A DNA stretch of 64,000 nt, taken from contig QANZ01018265.1 in assembly GCA_003254925.1 (NCBI GenBank), positions 207,453 through 271,452 of the forward strand, given 5' to 3'. Both the position numbers and the translations under genes were made by a program. The stretch comes from Chamaecrista fasciculata (lineage: Eukaryota > Streptophyta > Magnoliopsida > Fabales > Fabaceae). Positions 26,655 through 36,951 of the stretch are shown in pieces. The number at the start of each line of letters is the position of its first letter. Positions within the stretch are counted from its first letter, which is position 1. Under the pieces are notes generated by a model, which was not told the origin of the DNA, did no database searches, and saw nothing but the letters and a program-made list of their open reading frames with translations.

Positions 26655-28110
26655 GTAAAATACAAAAAACTTATTTGTGTTTTAGCTCGATTTTACATCA
26701 CTGTTGTATGGTTTAAAACGTCTTACTTTGAGTACCTGTGTGTTTTGACGTTACCCACGACTTGAACTTTTGTTTCGTTAGATATGCCTATGACTCGGTG
26801 AAAAATCAAATTTTGGTCCACAAACTATAAGATAAGTTTCATTTTGGTCCTAAAATTATTTTTTATTTTATTTTGGTCCTGAAACTTTCATCCTCTTTAT
26901 CTCCATTTCCATCTCTCTCTCTTCTTCTTCTTCTTCTTCTTCTTCACTCTTCGGACCCTCGCCACTGCCGCCGCCAGGTTCATCATCATCATCATAATCA
27001 TCTCTTCGGACCACTGCCGCCAGGTTCATCATCATCTTCGGACCACCGCCGCCGTTGTTGCCGCCGCCAGGTATCATGCTTTGACTTTCTGGAAACGGTG
27101 AACTCCTCACACGCATATTATATGTCGATGTTTTCTTCGATTTTTCGTCAAAATCTGGAAGCGAATCATAAAATTGATTTTGAAAACTTCAAAATCGTCA
27201 CATTCCGGTTCTTTTGGTCATTTTTCGCCGCCTATAAATCGTGTTTTTCGTCGAATTAAAAATTTCGGCGTTCTTGAGTTCTTGAATTTCTTAATTTCGA
27301 TCCATCACTTTTAGGACGCGATTTGGAATCTGAGATGACAGATCTCTTCGTCTTCATGAGACAATTCCAACCGGTTCTGAATCGGCCGGAAACGATGTCG
27401 GAAACGGGGTTCCTGTCGGGTCGGGTCTCGTGACCCGACTCAAGGTTGAAGATGACATTTTTTTGGCTCATTTTGCTTTTTTGGTCCTCCCTAGTTTTCT
27501 CAGTTTGCAATTTGGTCCTTCCTCTTTCGTCTGTTTTCGTTTTGGTCCCAGTAACTATTAAAAAAATAAATAAATAAATTTTTGTGCTAGCCTAATCATT
27601 TTGATTATTTGGGATTAAAATGAATGAAAATGATGAAAAAGAGGGGAAAGTTGAGAATAATGAGATAAGAATGGGCCAGAGATAAAATTATATTTTGGAG
27701 ATAAATTTGTGGTTGAACTAAGAAAAATGGTTAAAATTGCGATAAAATTACATTTTGGAGATCAAAACAGAAAAAATGTGAAAGTTTGAGGACAAAAATG
27801 AAATAAAAAATAGCTTTTGCCAAAATGAAACTTATTTCATAGTTTGAAAACCAAAAATGATATTTTAATCTTTGAGTGGAAATCAACGACTAAGATGTAA
27901 GACAAACCAACGGTTAAGATGCAATGGAAATCAACGGCTAAGATACATTGAAAATCGACGGCTAATATTGTGCCACGTTAGCATTTTCCAATTAAAATTA
28001 ATGGAACAAAAACACATATACCCTAGATGCTAAACGGCACATATCTCAGGTACCCAAAGTGAGACGTTTTAAAACACACAGTGATGTGAAAATTGAAATT
28101 GAGTGAAACC
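26655..28110. repeat. Nested foldback elements, about 1.45 kb
   Basis: The outer arms, about 26655-26760 ('tttacatcactgttgtatgg', 'aaacgtcttactttgagtacc') and 28010-28110 ('ggtacccaaagtgagacgtt', 'cacacagtgatgtg'), are inverted copies. Inside, 26818-26890 ('ccacaaactataagataag', 'ttcattttggtcct') is inverted at about 27770-27855. The centre has a CT-rich microsatellite (26920-26945) and CATCAT-rich, GC-richer sequence near 26970-27070. ORFs at 26868-27259 are low-complexity by-products. Confidence 0.6.
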
Positions 28111-28163
28111 ACGGATACGTTTCCAGGACTGGTTTATTTACTTTCTCCCCGTGTAAGAACTAA

Positions 28164-28372
28164 GGCTCCGTTTGGTATGGAGGAAATGGCTTTTACAATG
28201 TAAAAGGGCACGGATTTCAAGATTTTCATGTGTTTGGTATGGTAATTTGAGCTATGTAAAGTGGATTACAATGTAAAGGGCTTTACATTACATAGGTCAT
28301 TTTTCTTTNCTCACAATTTTTCCCTTGTAAAACCCTTTCCTTTACATACCTCTAAGCGTACCAAACGGAGCC
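28164..28372. mobile_element. PIF/Harbinger-type (Tourist-like) MITE, 209 bp, TAA target duplication
   Basis: Terminal inverted repeats GGCTCCGTTTGGTA / TACCAAACGGAGCC are flanked by TAA on both sides (28161-28163, 28373-28375). A 3-bp TAA/TTA duplication with GG-starting ends fits PIF/Harbinger. The interior contains 'gtggattacaatgtaaaggg' and one N at 28309. A second related copy starts at about 35553. Confidence 0.78.
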
Positions 28373-28904
28373 TAAAAGTGTACAGAATTGGAATGATTAC
28401 AGCATGTCCCATATAGTATGAAGTAATTTTGTAGCATGTCATCAACATGTTTGAACCTTTGAAGTCAAGTTTCCAAAAGGGGCGTGAATTGAGGATCTTG
28501 ATGTTGAAGCTTTTACTTGCACATAAAATCTAGGCACACTTGACAGATTTGTCTCTGAACATCTTGAAGCTCATCGCATTCAGCATTGCTCTTGAGTACT
28601 GGTGAGAAGTCATTTTTCAGTATGGTCCTGAATTCATCATATAGCCTTGAGCTCCTAAAAACTGATTCGACCATCCTTCACTCAAACAAAAACATCCATA
28701 TGTGAATTTCAAATTGCTAAGCTTTACCTAGTCATTACTTTGATCTAGGTCGTCATCCAACAAGGCATCTATCACTCATCAAGTTCCACGTATCCACTCT
28801 AATTCTTGTCGAAAACTCTGAAGACTTCGGAAAGATGTTCGTCACTCCAATTTTTCCCAGATGCACATTCAATGTGATAAACTCTTCGCAGTTCAATGTG
28901 CCGT

Positions 28905-29313
28905 TGTTATATGCAAATAACAATAAACAGCAAACAGGGAAATATCAACTATATTAATGCAGCTGATGAACGAAATAGGTAATAAGAACTATGGAATCAC
29001 CAAGGTCCACAGTTCAGTGTTCCCAGTATACAGAAAAGCAGAGAAGAGGGGAAGAGAGAGAGAGAGACTGTCAGGTGAGGAAAGAAAAGCACAGAGAGAA
29101 AAGTTTCAATACAAATTAGCCTGCCTAGACCACTAACGGTATTGCTATTAATTCCCTGCTGCTACTTTCCAGGTTGGCTTTTTCATGCGCACACTTCTCC
29201 TAATGGGTTGTCCTCCTTCATTTGCTACCCTTGTCGCCACGTCATCTTGGGACCCTCTTGACACGTGGTGCTGACTCTGTGTAAGTCTTCCAGCATGGCT
29301 ACTACTCGTTACA
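28905..29313 (-). repeat. 3' LTR of the gypsy element
   Basis: It pairs with 33805-34213 base for base except about five substitutions. The last 55 codons or so of the polyprotein frame (stop at 29148) run into this LTR. Confidence 0.93.
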
Positions 29314-30140
29314 TCTCCCCCTCCATTAGCATGGACCCTTTCCTCAAGGTCAAAAGCGGGGTATGTGTCACGCATGGTAGCTTCAGATTCCCAAGTTGGT
29401 GAGATGCCACCATTCCATTCAATCAAAACCTGCGGCTCATAATTATCTCCCACCAAAACCTGTCTACGCTGCAAAACAGAGCATGGGGATATGATAGGCC
29501 CTACTTCATTGGTAAGGAGAGGCAGGGGAACATACTGCTGTGTAGAATCACCACGGCATCGCTTCAATTGTGAGATGTGGAAGACATTGTGGATCCGTGC
29601 AGACTCAGGAAGTTGCAAGCGATATGCGACTTGCCCAATGCGTTCCATAACAGGGAAAGGACCGAAATAACGGAGACTGAGCTTGGCATTCTGGCGAAGC
29701 TGGACGGATTGTTGTCGGTATGGTTGAAGACGAACTAGCACCATGTCACCCACTTGGAATTCCTCATCACGGCGCTGGCGATCCGCGAACTTTTTCATTC
29801 GAGTTTGAGCCTTCAGCAGGTGCAGCTTCAAACGAGAAAGCAGAGCATCCCGATCCAGCAGTTGTTGTCGCACATCATCAGGATCCGTTTCGTTTTGAAC
29901 ATATCGGAGGATGGTTGGGGGATCTCTACCATAGACAGCCTTGAATGGGGTTATACCAGTAGAAGTGTGAGTGGTGGTATTGTACCAATACTCTGCCCAG
30001 CCCAGGTGACGGTACCATGCCCTTGGATTGTCATACACAAAGCATCTCAAGTACATTTCAAGGCATTTGTTGACGGCTTCAGTTTGTCCGTCCGTTTGCG
30101 GGTGATACGCGGAACTCATGAGTAAGGAGGTGCCTTGCAA
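29148..30140 (-). pseudogene. Gypsy integrase C-terminal part and chromodomain (frame broken from the rest)
   Basis: The 330-codon frame begins inside the integrase core (HPQTDGQTEAVN contains the third catalytic acidic residue), continues through the GPFPVMERIG and HNVFHISQLK regions typical of plant gypsy integrase, and ends with a chromodomain-like segment (VLIEWNGG..PTWESEATM). Chromodomains steer integration to marked chromatin. This reading frame is shifted relative to the upstream polyprotein, and its frame continues upstream to about 30225. Confidence 0.88.
29314..29327 (-). other. Polypurine tract of the gypsy element
   Basis: On the minus strand AATGGAGGGGGAGA directly precedes the TGTAAC start of the 3' LTR, the expected site for plus-strand DNA priming. 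Confidence 0.75.
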
Positions 30141-33100
30141 TTTAAATAAATGCCACCAAAAAGAGCTTGTAAAAACCTTGTCTCTGTCTGAGACAATTGT
30201 GAGTGGCAGCCCATGGAGTTTGACAACAGAGTCAAGGCAGAAAAATGAGCATATTTGGTCAATCTATCAACCACGACCATGATTACTTGGAACCCATGAG
30301 AATTTGGTAACCCCGTGATAAAGTCCATAGAGACATCTTCCCACACACGTTGTGGTACCGGTAAGGGTTGAAGGAGGCCCGCTGGGTGCATTTGTGAGTG
30401 CTTGGCACGTTGACACACGATGCATTGCTGAACAAACTCCTGCACATCACGGCGCATAGATGGCCAGTGAAAATGAGTTGCTAAACGACTGAAAGTGCGG
30501 TTAATGCCCGCATGGCCCCCAATCGGTGATGCATGGAACTCTAGCATTAACTGATGCTGAATTTGTGTCGCTATTGGAGGAATAACAATCCGATCCTTCC
30601 AGCAAAGAACTGAATCACGTATAGAATAAGGAAACACCGAAGTGGGTTGCTCAGTACATTTCTTGTATTTTTCCGCAAGCTCAGGGTCATTTTGCACTGC
30701 ATTTCTAATCTCATTCAGTATCTGAAAAATTGGGTTTGATAGCGCCATGTGAAAACTCCTTGACAGTGCATCTGCCACCACATTGGCCTTGCCCGGTTTG
30801 TATTCGATGGTGAAACAGAATCCCATCAATTTGGGCAGCCACTCCTCTTGCTCGGGTGTTTGGATGGTTTGCTCCGTCAAGTGATGCAGACTTTTTTGAT
30901 CAGTGCGGATCACAAAATAATGGCCCATGAGGTAATGTCGGAACTTGGCTACAGCTTCAGTGATGGCGAGCATCTCTCGTGCATAGGCCGAGCGCTTTTG
31001 CATCCGATCGGAGATTTTTTTAGAGAAGTAAGCAATGGGATGGTTGTTTTGGCTCAACACAGCTCCTATACCGATTCCTGAGGCATCCGTATCCACATAG
31101 AATGTCTTGGAAAAATCTGGTAAAACAAGCACAGGGGCACTAGTCACACATTCCTTCAATTTGTGAAAAGCAAGAGTGGCAGCTGTAGACCATTGGAATG
31201 CATCTTTCTTAAGTAGGTCAGTGAGGGGGGCTGCGACAAGAGAGTAACCTTTTATAAATCTCCGATAATACCCCGTAAGACCCAAGAAACCTCGCAATTG
31301 TTTCAAATTAGTCGGTAGAGGCCAATCCAAGATTGCTGTAATTTTACTCGCATCCATTTCAACTCCATCTTCCGACACGACGTGTCCCAAGTACTCAATT
31401 TTCCTTTGACCAAACAGGCACTTGGACAATTTGGCATATAGCTGATGCTTGGCCAAGAGTTCCAGAACTATCTTCAAGTGTTCTAAGTGCAAGGACCAAC
31501 TTGAACTGTACACCAATATGTCATCAAAAAAAACTAGGACGAATTTTCGCAAGTAAGGTTGGAAAATTGAGTTCATCAACGCTTGAAATGTCGCCGGAGC
31601 GTTTGTCAATCCAAATGGCATCACCAACCACTCGTAGTGTCCCTGATGCGTCCTAAACGTTGTTTTGTGCCTGTCTTCGGGATGAACTAATATCTGATGA
31701 TAGCCCGAACGCAAGTCTAACTTGGAGAAAAACACCGCTCCGTGCAACTCGTCTAATAATTCATCCACCGTCGGAATCGGGAAGCTATCCTTAATCGTAA
31801 CAGCGTTCAAAGCTCGGTAGTCGGTACAGAATCGCCACGTGCTGTCTTTCTTTTTTACCAAGATAACCGGCGCCGAAAAAGGACTCGAACTTGGTTGTAT
31901 AATACCTTCCATCAGCATTTGGTGCAGAATTTCCTCAATGGCATCTTTTTTTGCGAATGGGTACCGGTACGGCCGTACCTTGACTGGAGGAATGTCCGCC
32001 GGTATCACTATCCGGTGGTCGAAAGCTCGTGGAGGTGGAAGGCCGTGAGGAGTATCAAAGACCTGTTCGAATGAGTGAAGTAATCTCACTAAGTCCTCAG
32101 GTGTATTAGCTGCAAAGGAAGCAAGGGGTGAATTAGGCCCAACTGGAGTGGCCCATTCGATGGTGTACAATTCAGCTATAGCATGAGTGGCATTAATCCG
32201 TTTCAAGTGATGATATTCAGCTAATTGGGCTGGCCCATTTTGCTCCCCTACTAGAGTCACAAACTTATTGTCCAAATAAAACTTAATGGATCCTGTACTG
32301 TAGTCTGCAATGTGTGGGCCCAGTGTTGCCAACCATGTTGCGCCCAGAACCACATCCGAGCCCGTTACTAGAAGCACGTGGGCCGCAACCCGGATCTTGT
32401 TGCCCTGGATGTCCAGTTCTACATCACGAACCCTAGAGTCACCATGGAGATAATGTCCATTACCCACCAACACCCTGAACGGCGGCGCTGGTTCGATCGG
32501 CAACCGGAGGCTCTTCACTATCCTTGGTTGTATAAACGAGTCAGAACTGCCGCCATCGAGCAACACCTGGACCTGTTGGCCTGCGATCAACGCTGTGAAA
32601 CGGATCGTGCCCACCGTAGTTTCGCCGCTGAGGGCGTTGTAAGAGAGATGATGTTCTGTTGGTTGCTCCGTCGGCGTATCCTCCACTTTGTCAGCCGCTT
32701 CCGGCGAGTCGATTTCTGTGATTTCGGGTTCACCCTCATCTAATTGAAGCACATAATAATGCTTATTTGGGCAGCGATGATTCAAAGAAAACTTTTCATC
32801 GCACGTGTAGCAAAACCCCTTTTCCCGTCGCAATTGCATCTCCGCCGTCGACATCTTCTTCACCGGCGCAATGGGGGGCATCTTGGGAGTTGGTAGTAAT
32901 GGTGGTAGATTGGTTTTTGGAGTCACCTTCGAGTTCGTGTTGGAGGGAGGAGGACCCAGGAGTAGTGGTACTGAGGGATTGAAGGGAGCTGATGATTGTC
33001 GTTGCCTACTATGCCCCATTCCCCAACCGCCTTTCTCATCATACAACTTCGCCAACGCCACTGCACTCGTCAAGGTCGATGGTGACTGCGCGAGAACATC

Positions 33101-33772
33101 TCGGCGGAGCTCCGGTTTCAGTCCGCTAATGAAACAATCAAGTACGGCGTCGTCGGACAAACCTTCTGCCCTATTCGCCAAAATCACAAACTGTCGATGA
33201 TACTCAATAACAGAGGTCGATTGGTATAGCTTAAAAAGCTTGGCTCGCGGGGCTTCAAATTTGGATGGTCCGTATTCGATTTCCAGCGCCTTCGTAAGGG
33301 TACTCCAGTTGTATATCTCATGTTTCTTGCGCATCATTTGAAACCAAGGAACTACAGCTCCTTCCATGTTCACTGAGGCAATCGTCATCCTCTGATCATC
33401 GGGTGTATTATAATATTCAAAGAACTGTTCAGCCTTAAAAATCCAGTCTAATGGCTCACTTCCATCAAATCTGGGAAAATCCAATTTCACACTCTTGGTG
33501 TGGAAGGGCTGGTACTGATTTGTAGCTTGATGAGTCGAAGATCCTTCCGCGACCGTCGGGCCCTTGGCGGCGGAAATTGGTGACTCCGGCACGACCAGCA
33601 TCTTCATCCTCTCCATACCGACGTTGAAGGCTTCCATCGCACGGGTAACAGTCTCAAGATTTGACTCTAGTCGGTTCATGCGAGTGCTGTATTCGGTCTC
33701 CCTTCTTTCCATTAGATCAACGAGTTTTTCCATTTGTGAGGACAGAGTCGACACCCTATCATTATCTGCCAT
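30116..33772 (-). pseudogene. Gypsy Gag-Pol polyprotein: Gag, protease, RT, RNase H, integrase N-part
   Basis: The 1218-codon frame starts [10 protein letters not shown]. Visible in order: a Gag domain (about 95-230), a zinc knuckle ([14 protein letters not shown], about 322), a protease ([11 protein letters not shown]), RT ([27 protein letters not shown]), RNase H ([14 protein letters not shown]), the integrase HHCC finger ([19 protein letters not shown]) and the first catalytic Asp region (MDFITGLP). Near 30228 about 15-20 residues of the core are missing relative to the family, and the frame shifts, ending at a stop at 30116. The protease active site reads D-G-G where D-S/T-G is usual, which may be a second defect. 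Confidence 0.92.
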
Positions 33773-33804
33773 TGTAGCTCAGCCTCTCAATGAAAGCACC
33801 AAAT

Positions 33805-34213
33805 TGTTATATGCAAATAACAATAAACAGCAAACAGGGAAATATCAACTATATTAATGCAGCTGATGAACTAAATAGGTAATAAGAACTATGGAATCAC
33901 CAAGGTCCACAGTCCAGTGTTCCCAGTATACAGAAAAGCAGAGAAGAGGGGAAGAGAGAGAGAGAGACTGTCAGGTGAGGAAAGAAAAGCATAGAGAGAA
34001 AAGTTTCAATACAAATTAGCCTGCCTAGACCACTAACGGTATTGCTATTAATTCCCTGCTGCTACTTTCCAGGTTGGCTTTTTCATGCGCACACTTCTCC
34101 TAATGGGTTGTCCTCCTTCATTTGCTACCCTTGTCGCCACGTCATCTTGGGACCCTCTTGACACGTGGTGCTGACTCTATGTAAGTCTTCCAGCATGGCT
34201 ACTACTTGTTACA
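33805..34213 (-). repeat. 5' LTR of the gypsy element
   Basis: It matches 28905-29313. Just inside it on the minus strand is TTTGGTGCTTTCATTGAGAG (about 33784-33803), in the primer-binding-site position. I cannot assign the priming tRNA by eye. Confidence 0.92.
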
Positions 34214-34638
34214 TCCGTTTCCATCAATATCTCTGCCTCTTGTCATGAATCAGAAAAAGAAAAGCACATATGTATCACTTCTGTTTTCATCATAAACTAT
34301 GAATCTCTCTTGAGAAGGAATATCTTTTCTGTAAAGTTCCTCAATTAATATTTGAGACATGACAAAAATTTAATACATAATCAATTATGATAGAGAGAGA
34401 ATATTAAACACAATTTTTTACATTACGGAAAAAAATTGTAAATCAAGCTTATTAAAGATATAAGGAACTTTATGGAGAAAGTAACAAAAGAAAATAGTGG
34501 GAGCCACAAACTTACTGCTTCCAATAACATCTACATATCATTAGGAAGAGCTGTCCAATTCTAGAAAACTCATCTTTGAGCTCTTTAAACGACAAGTTTC
34601 CATTTTAATCCCTGTCAATCATGTGGAGCATAATTTAT

Positions 34639-35202
34639 AGGTTAAATGCCCAAATTGGTCCTAAATGTGCCAAGTTTATTTTGGTCATAAATGTTTAAAT
34701 TGGTCTCAAATGTTATCATAATTTCATTTTAGACTCAAACTACTGAATGTAGACATATCTTTCTCGTTTCGAGTTTGAATATGACGAGTCTAAAGTTATG
34801 TATTACTTTTGACGAGTACTTTTTTTTATTTAGTTCAGACCATCAACAAACGAAATAAAATCAAGTAACGAAAGTAAGCTACTTGGTTCATGGTCAAATA
34901 AGTAAAGTGAGCTACTGAATGTTTGTCACATTTGAATTTAAAATAAGAGAGATATTACCAACTTTGCTTGTTTGATCATGAAACAAGTATTATACTTTTG
35001 AGACTCAATTTAACCTTGTTTGCTATCGATCTTAATTGGATAGAGAAATTACTCATCAAAAGTAACACATAACTCTAAACTCGTCACATTCGAACTTGAA
35101 ACAAGAAATACACATTCTATAGTTTATGATCAAAATGAAACTAAAGGCCAAATTAAACATTTTGAATTTTGAAACATTTAGAATTAATTTGAACATTTGA
35201 CC
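34639..35202. mobile_element. Foldback MITE, 564 bp, with 8-bp target duplication, inside the CPK pseudogene
   Basis: The left end AGGTTAAATGCCCAAATTGG and right end GAACATTTGACCT are inverted, and the arms continue inward ('tggtcataaatgtttaaat', 'gagtttgaatatgacgagtc'). Flanking TAATTTAT is duplicated (34631-34638, 35203-35210). An 8-bp duplication suggests hAT-like transposition. A diverged relative may lie at 51190-51760. Confidence 0.7.
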
Positions 35203-35310
35203 TAATTTATATAAAGGGCTTTTTAACATTCATACTCTAAGAACTTTCTTCTTGAACTTGTTCATCAATGAGAATTGTTTGATCCTCATCCTGACATAGT
35301 CTCCAAGAAT

Positions 35311-35558
35311 CAGCAGTAGAAAGATGAGTATATTCAATTAAAAAGTTTGAAAATCTTGAAACAGAAAATAGATCATGCCTGGTTCCATGCATGCCAACAG
35401 GAAAAATATCATCATTCAACGAAAAATTATTAACGTGTACCATTGTTGAATTATTGAGTCTTGTCATAGAAAAGAAAAGGTCTTCCTCTCTATCAGTTGG
35501 CACTATACGCTCTTCATGCCAATGGCCGACTCTCTTTGCATCATGCAATACTTCGGCT
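35311..35558 (-). pseudogene. ARF17 exon-2 fragment, paralogous to the intact gene 1.4 kb away
   Basis: The minus-strand frame EVLHDAKRV ... DREEDLFFSMTRLNNSTM ... [15 protein letters not shown] ... STADS matches residues of the neighbouring ARF17 exon 2 ([45 protein letters not shown]). About 25 residues are deleted after KRV. It starts close to where ARF exon 2 starts and abuts a Harbinger-like MITE end at 35553-35558. At about 35310 it is joined, out of frame, to the CPK fragment. It has no DNA-binding or dimerisation part and cannot encode a functional ARF. Confidence 0.85.
35376..35396 (-). promoter_or_regulatory. Degenerate miR160-like site in the ARF17 fragment
   Basis: This is the counterpart of the true site at 37586-37606. 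Against miR160 as I recall it, miRNA positions 8 and 12 are mismatched and position 15 is a G:U wobble, while positions 1-7 and 16-21 still pair. A mismatch near the 10/11 cleavage point lowers slicing but can allow binding. It would matter only if the locus is transcribed. Confidence 0.5.
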
Positions 35559-35740
35559 CCGTTTGGTAGGAGTGAAATGAGTTTTACATTGTAAAACTAC
35601 ACGAATTTCGAGACTTTCATGTGTTTGGTAGGGTAATTTAAGCTATGTAGAGTGGATTACAATGTAAAGGGTTTTACATTACATAGGTCATTTTTCTTTA
35701 CTTCACATTTCTGATGTAATCCAAGTCTACCTAGGGAATT
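35553..35740. mobile_element. Harbinger-like MITE related to 28164-28372, right end not found
   Basis: It starts GGCTCCGTTTGGTAGG and shares 'ttcatgtgtttggta', 'gtggattacaatgtaaaggg' and 'ttacattacataggtcattt' with the 28164 copy. No inverted right terminus was seen, so it is truncated or continues into the following GC-rich DNA. Its left end overlaps the edge of the ARF fragment. Confidence 0.55.
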
Positions 35741-35794
35741 ATGGTAGAATTCCTAATTTGCCCCTCTCACTCTCATCCCATTTTTCTCCCCCTA

Positions 35795-35905
35795 AGGTGG
35801 CCGGCGACAGCGGCGGCGGTTGACGGCGGCGCCGACCACCGTGGACGGCGGCGCCGGCCACCGTGGACCACCGTGGACGGCGGCGCCGGCAACCGTTTCA
35901 AGTTC
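35795..35905. repeat. GC-rich minisatellite
   Basis: About 110 bp made of reiterated CACCGTGGACGGCGGCGCCGG-type units, strikingly GC-rich in an AT-rich region. It may be the core of a transposon that begins with the preceding MITE end. Confidence 0.65.
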
Positions 35906-36951
35906 TAACAATTGCATCTTTTTTTTTTGGCCGAAATCTAACAATTGCATCTAAATTGCCATCCCTAGCAAAAATGATTCATATGTAACGATATAAAAAA
36001 TTGTTGTGGTGGGCGGGGAGGGGGAAAGGAAAAAAAACTTGACTTCGAAAGTATTACATTAACTGATCGAATACTGCGGTCACACACTTGATTGAATATC
36101 AGTTTCATAGTGTAATGTCTCAATATGTCAATCCAAAGAAAACCAACGTACGCGACTGAGTGCAAATGTGCAACATAACAAATTCAACACGACAAGCCAG
36201 CGGACATATAATATTACATTATTTATTTATTCCTAATTCCTGTCAGATCAATAGTAATCAGCTTCTGCCCCGCCAGCCTGAGTACCTGCACGAAAAATAA
36301 TGTAAATTATGCAGAAATTAATCAAACAATAAAATCAATCTCAAAAAGATGGAGTGCCCTTGAACCGAACAAAATCAACCCAACAAGGAATTGACTAGCA
36401 TAAAAAGTCAGTATCTATGCGATATATAGACATTCACATTCTTATTTGGATAGAGATGAGAGACGAACCACGCCATGAAACTAAACTTACTTCAACTGAG
36501 ATTCGAAATACAGTTTCTACTTTACTGTAAAGCAAATAATGCACGAGTTATAAATTTGGTCAATTCAATGAAACAAGTTAAATATCAAGAGTAAGCAACA
36601 CATAATCTAATACTAGTGAAAACTGATGTTAATGTCAAACAAAATCCTCCAGAAAAAGAAGCATACTCAATCTAGGGGGGAAAAAAAAGTAATTGGAGAA
36701 TGACATCAATTTATCTACCATGGAACAATGACAGCCCCTGCATTATAAATCTTTACCATCAAATAGAGCATAAACTCATCCATTTCTTCTGAACAAGATT
36801 AGTTTATGAAACGGCAACAACTGACTTCCACATTTGAATCATTTCTAAATTCTTATAAGGAGATAAATCCACTCGGATATAAGGCATACCTGTACAACTA
36901 CATATCTGCATGATAAAGACAATTACTATTTCACAAGTAACATGTCTCTAC
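35906..36951 (-). other. ARF17 3' flank with a possible 3'-UTR exon at about 36240-36287
   Basis: There is no coding region. On the minus strand CGTGCAG at about 36288 is a good acceptor, and 'TAA|GTAGAG' at the ARF stop codon (36952) is a good donor, so a 3'-UTR intron of about 660 bp is possible. The rest is AT-rich with no repeat recognised. Confidence 0.35.

Larger units (their letters stand above)
28905..34213 (-). mobile_element. Ty3/gypsy chromovirus LTR retrotransposon, 5.3 kb, inactivated
   Basis: LTRs at 28905-29313 and 33805-34213 are both 409 bp (element orientation TGTAAC...ATAACA) and differ at five positions by my count (98.8% identical), so the insertion is fairly recent. Flanks are gccgt (28900-28904) and tccgt (34214-34218), a 5-bp target duplication with one change. 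Order is gag, protease, RT, RNase H, integrase, chromodomain, which is Ty3/gypsy. Short LTRs and a C-terminal chromodomain suggest the Reina-like chromoviruses. The frame is broken in the integrase core, so it could move only in trans. It inserted into an EF-hand exon of the CPK pseudogene. Confidence 0.93.
28530..35308 (-). pseudogene. Calcium-dependent protein kinase (CPK) 3' part, broken by a gypsy element and a MITE
   Basis: Pieces in coding order: 35308-35218 (kinase/autoinhibitory junction, RIKQFSLMNKFKKKVLRV), 34638-34516 (first EF-hand, IDRDKNGNLSF..ELKD, with a GTAAG donor), 34236-34214 plus 28904-28728 (EF-hand DGNG|TLNCEEF, GTAAAG donor) and 28685-28530 (DGRISF..EFKA and the SRQYSRAMLNA tail). 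Donors and one acceptor are retained, so this is copied genomic DNA and not a retro-copy. Lesions include a 2-bp insertion near 34232, a lost base after KIG, in-frame stops around 28760-28800, the gypsy insertion at 28905-34213 and a MITE at 34639-35202. The kinase domain is absent; the 5' edge is fused to an ARF17 fragment at about 35310. EF-hand sequence resembles the CPK10/13/30 group as I recall it. Confidence 0.8.

Noticed and set aside
26868..27259. Low-complexity frames on both strands (GGGG, EEEE, LLLL runs)
   Set aside because: They are generated by a CT/GAA microsatellite and GCC/CAT repeats inside a foldback element.
29148..34213. Retroelement reading frames as host genes
   Set aside because: LTRs, polypurine tract and Gag-Pol domain order identify a gypsy element.
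35237..35548. 103-codon frame as a small functional protein
   Set aside because: Its first part is an ARF17 exon fragment and its last part is CPK sequence read in the wrong frame; it is a chimera of pseudogene pieces.
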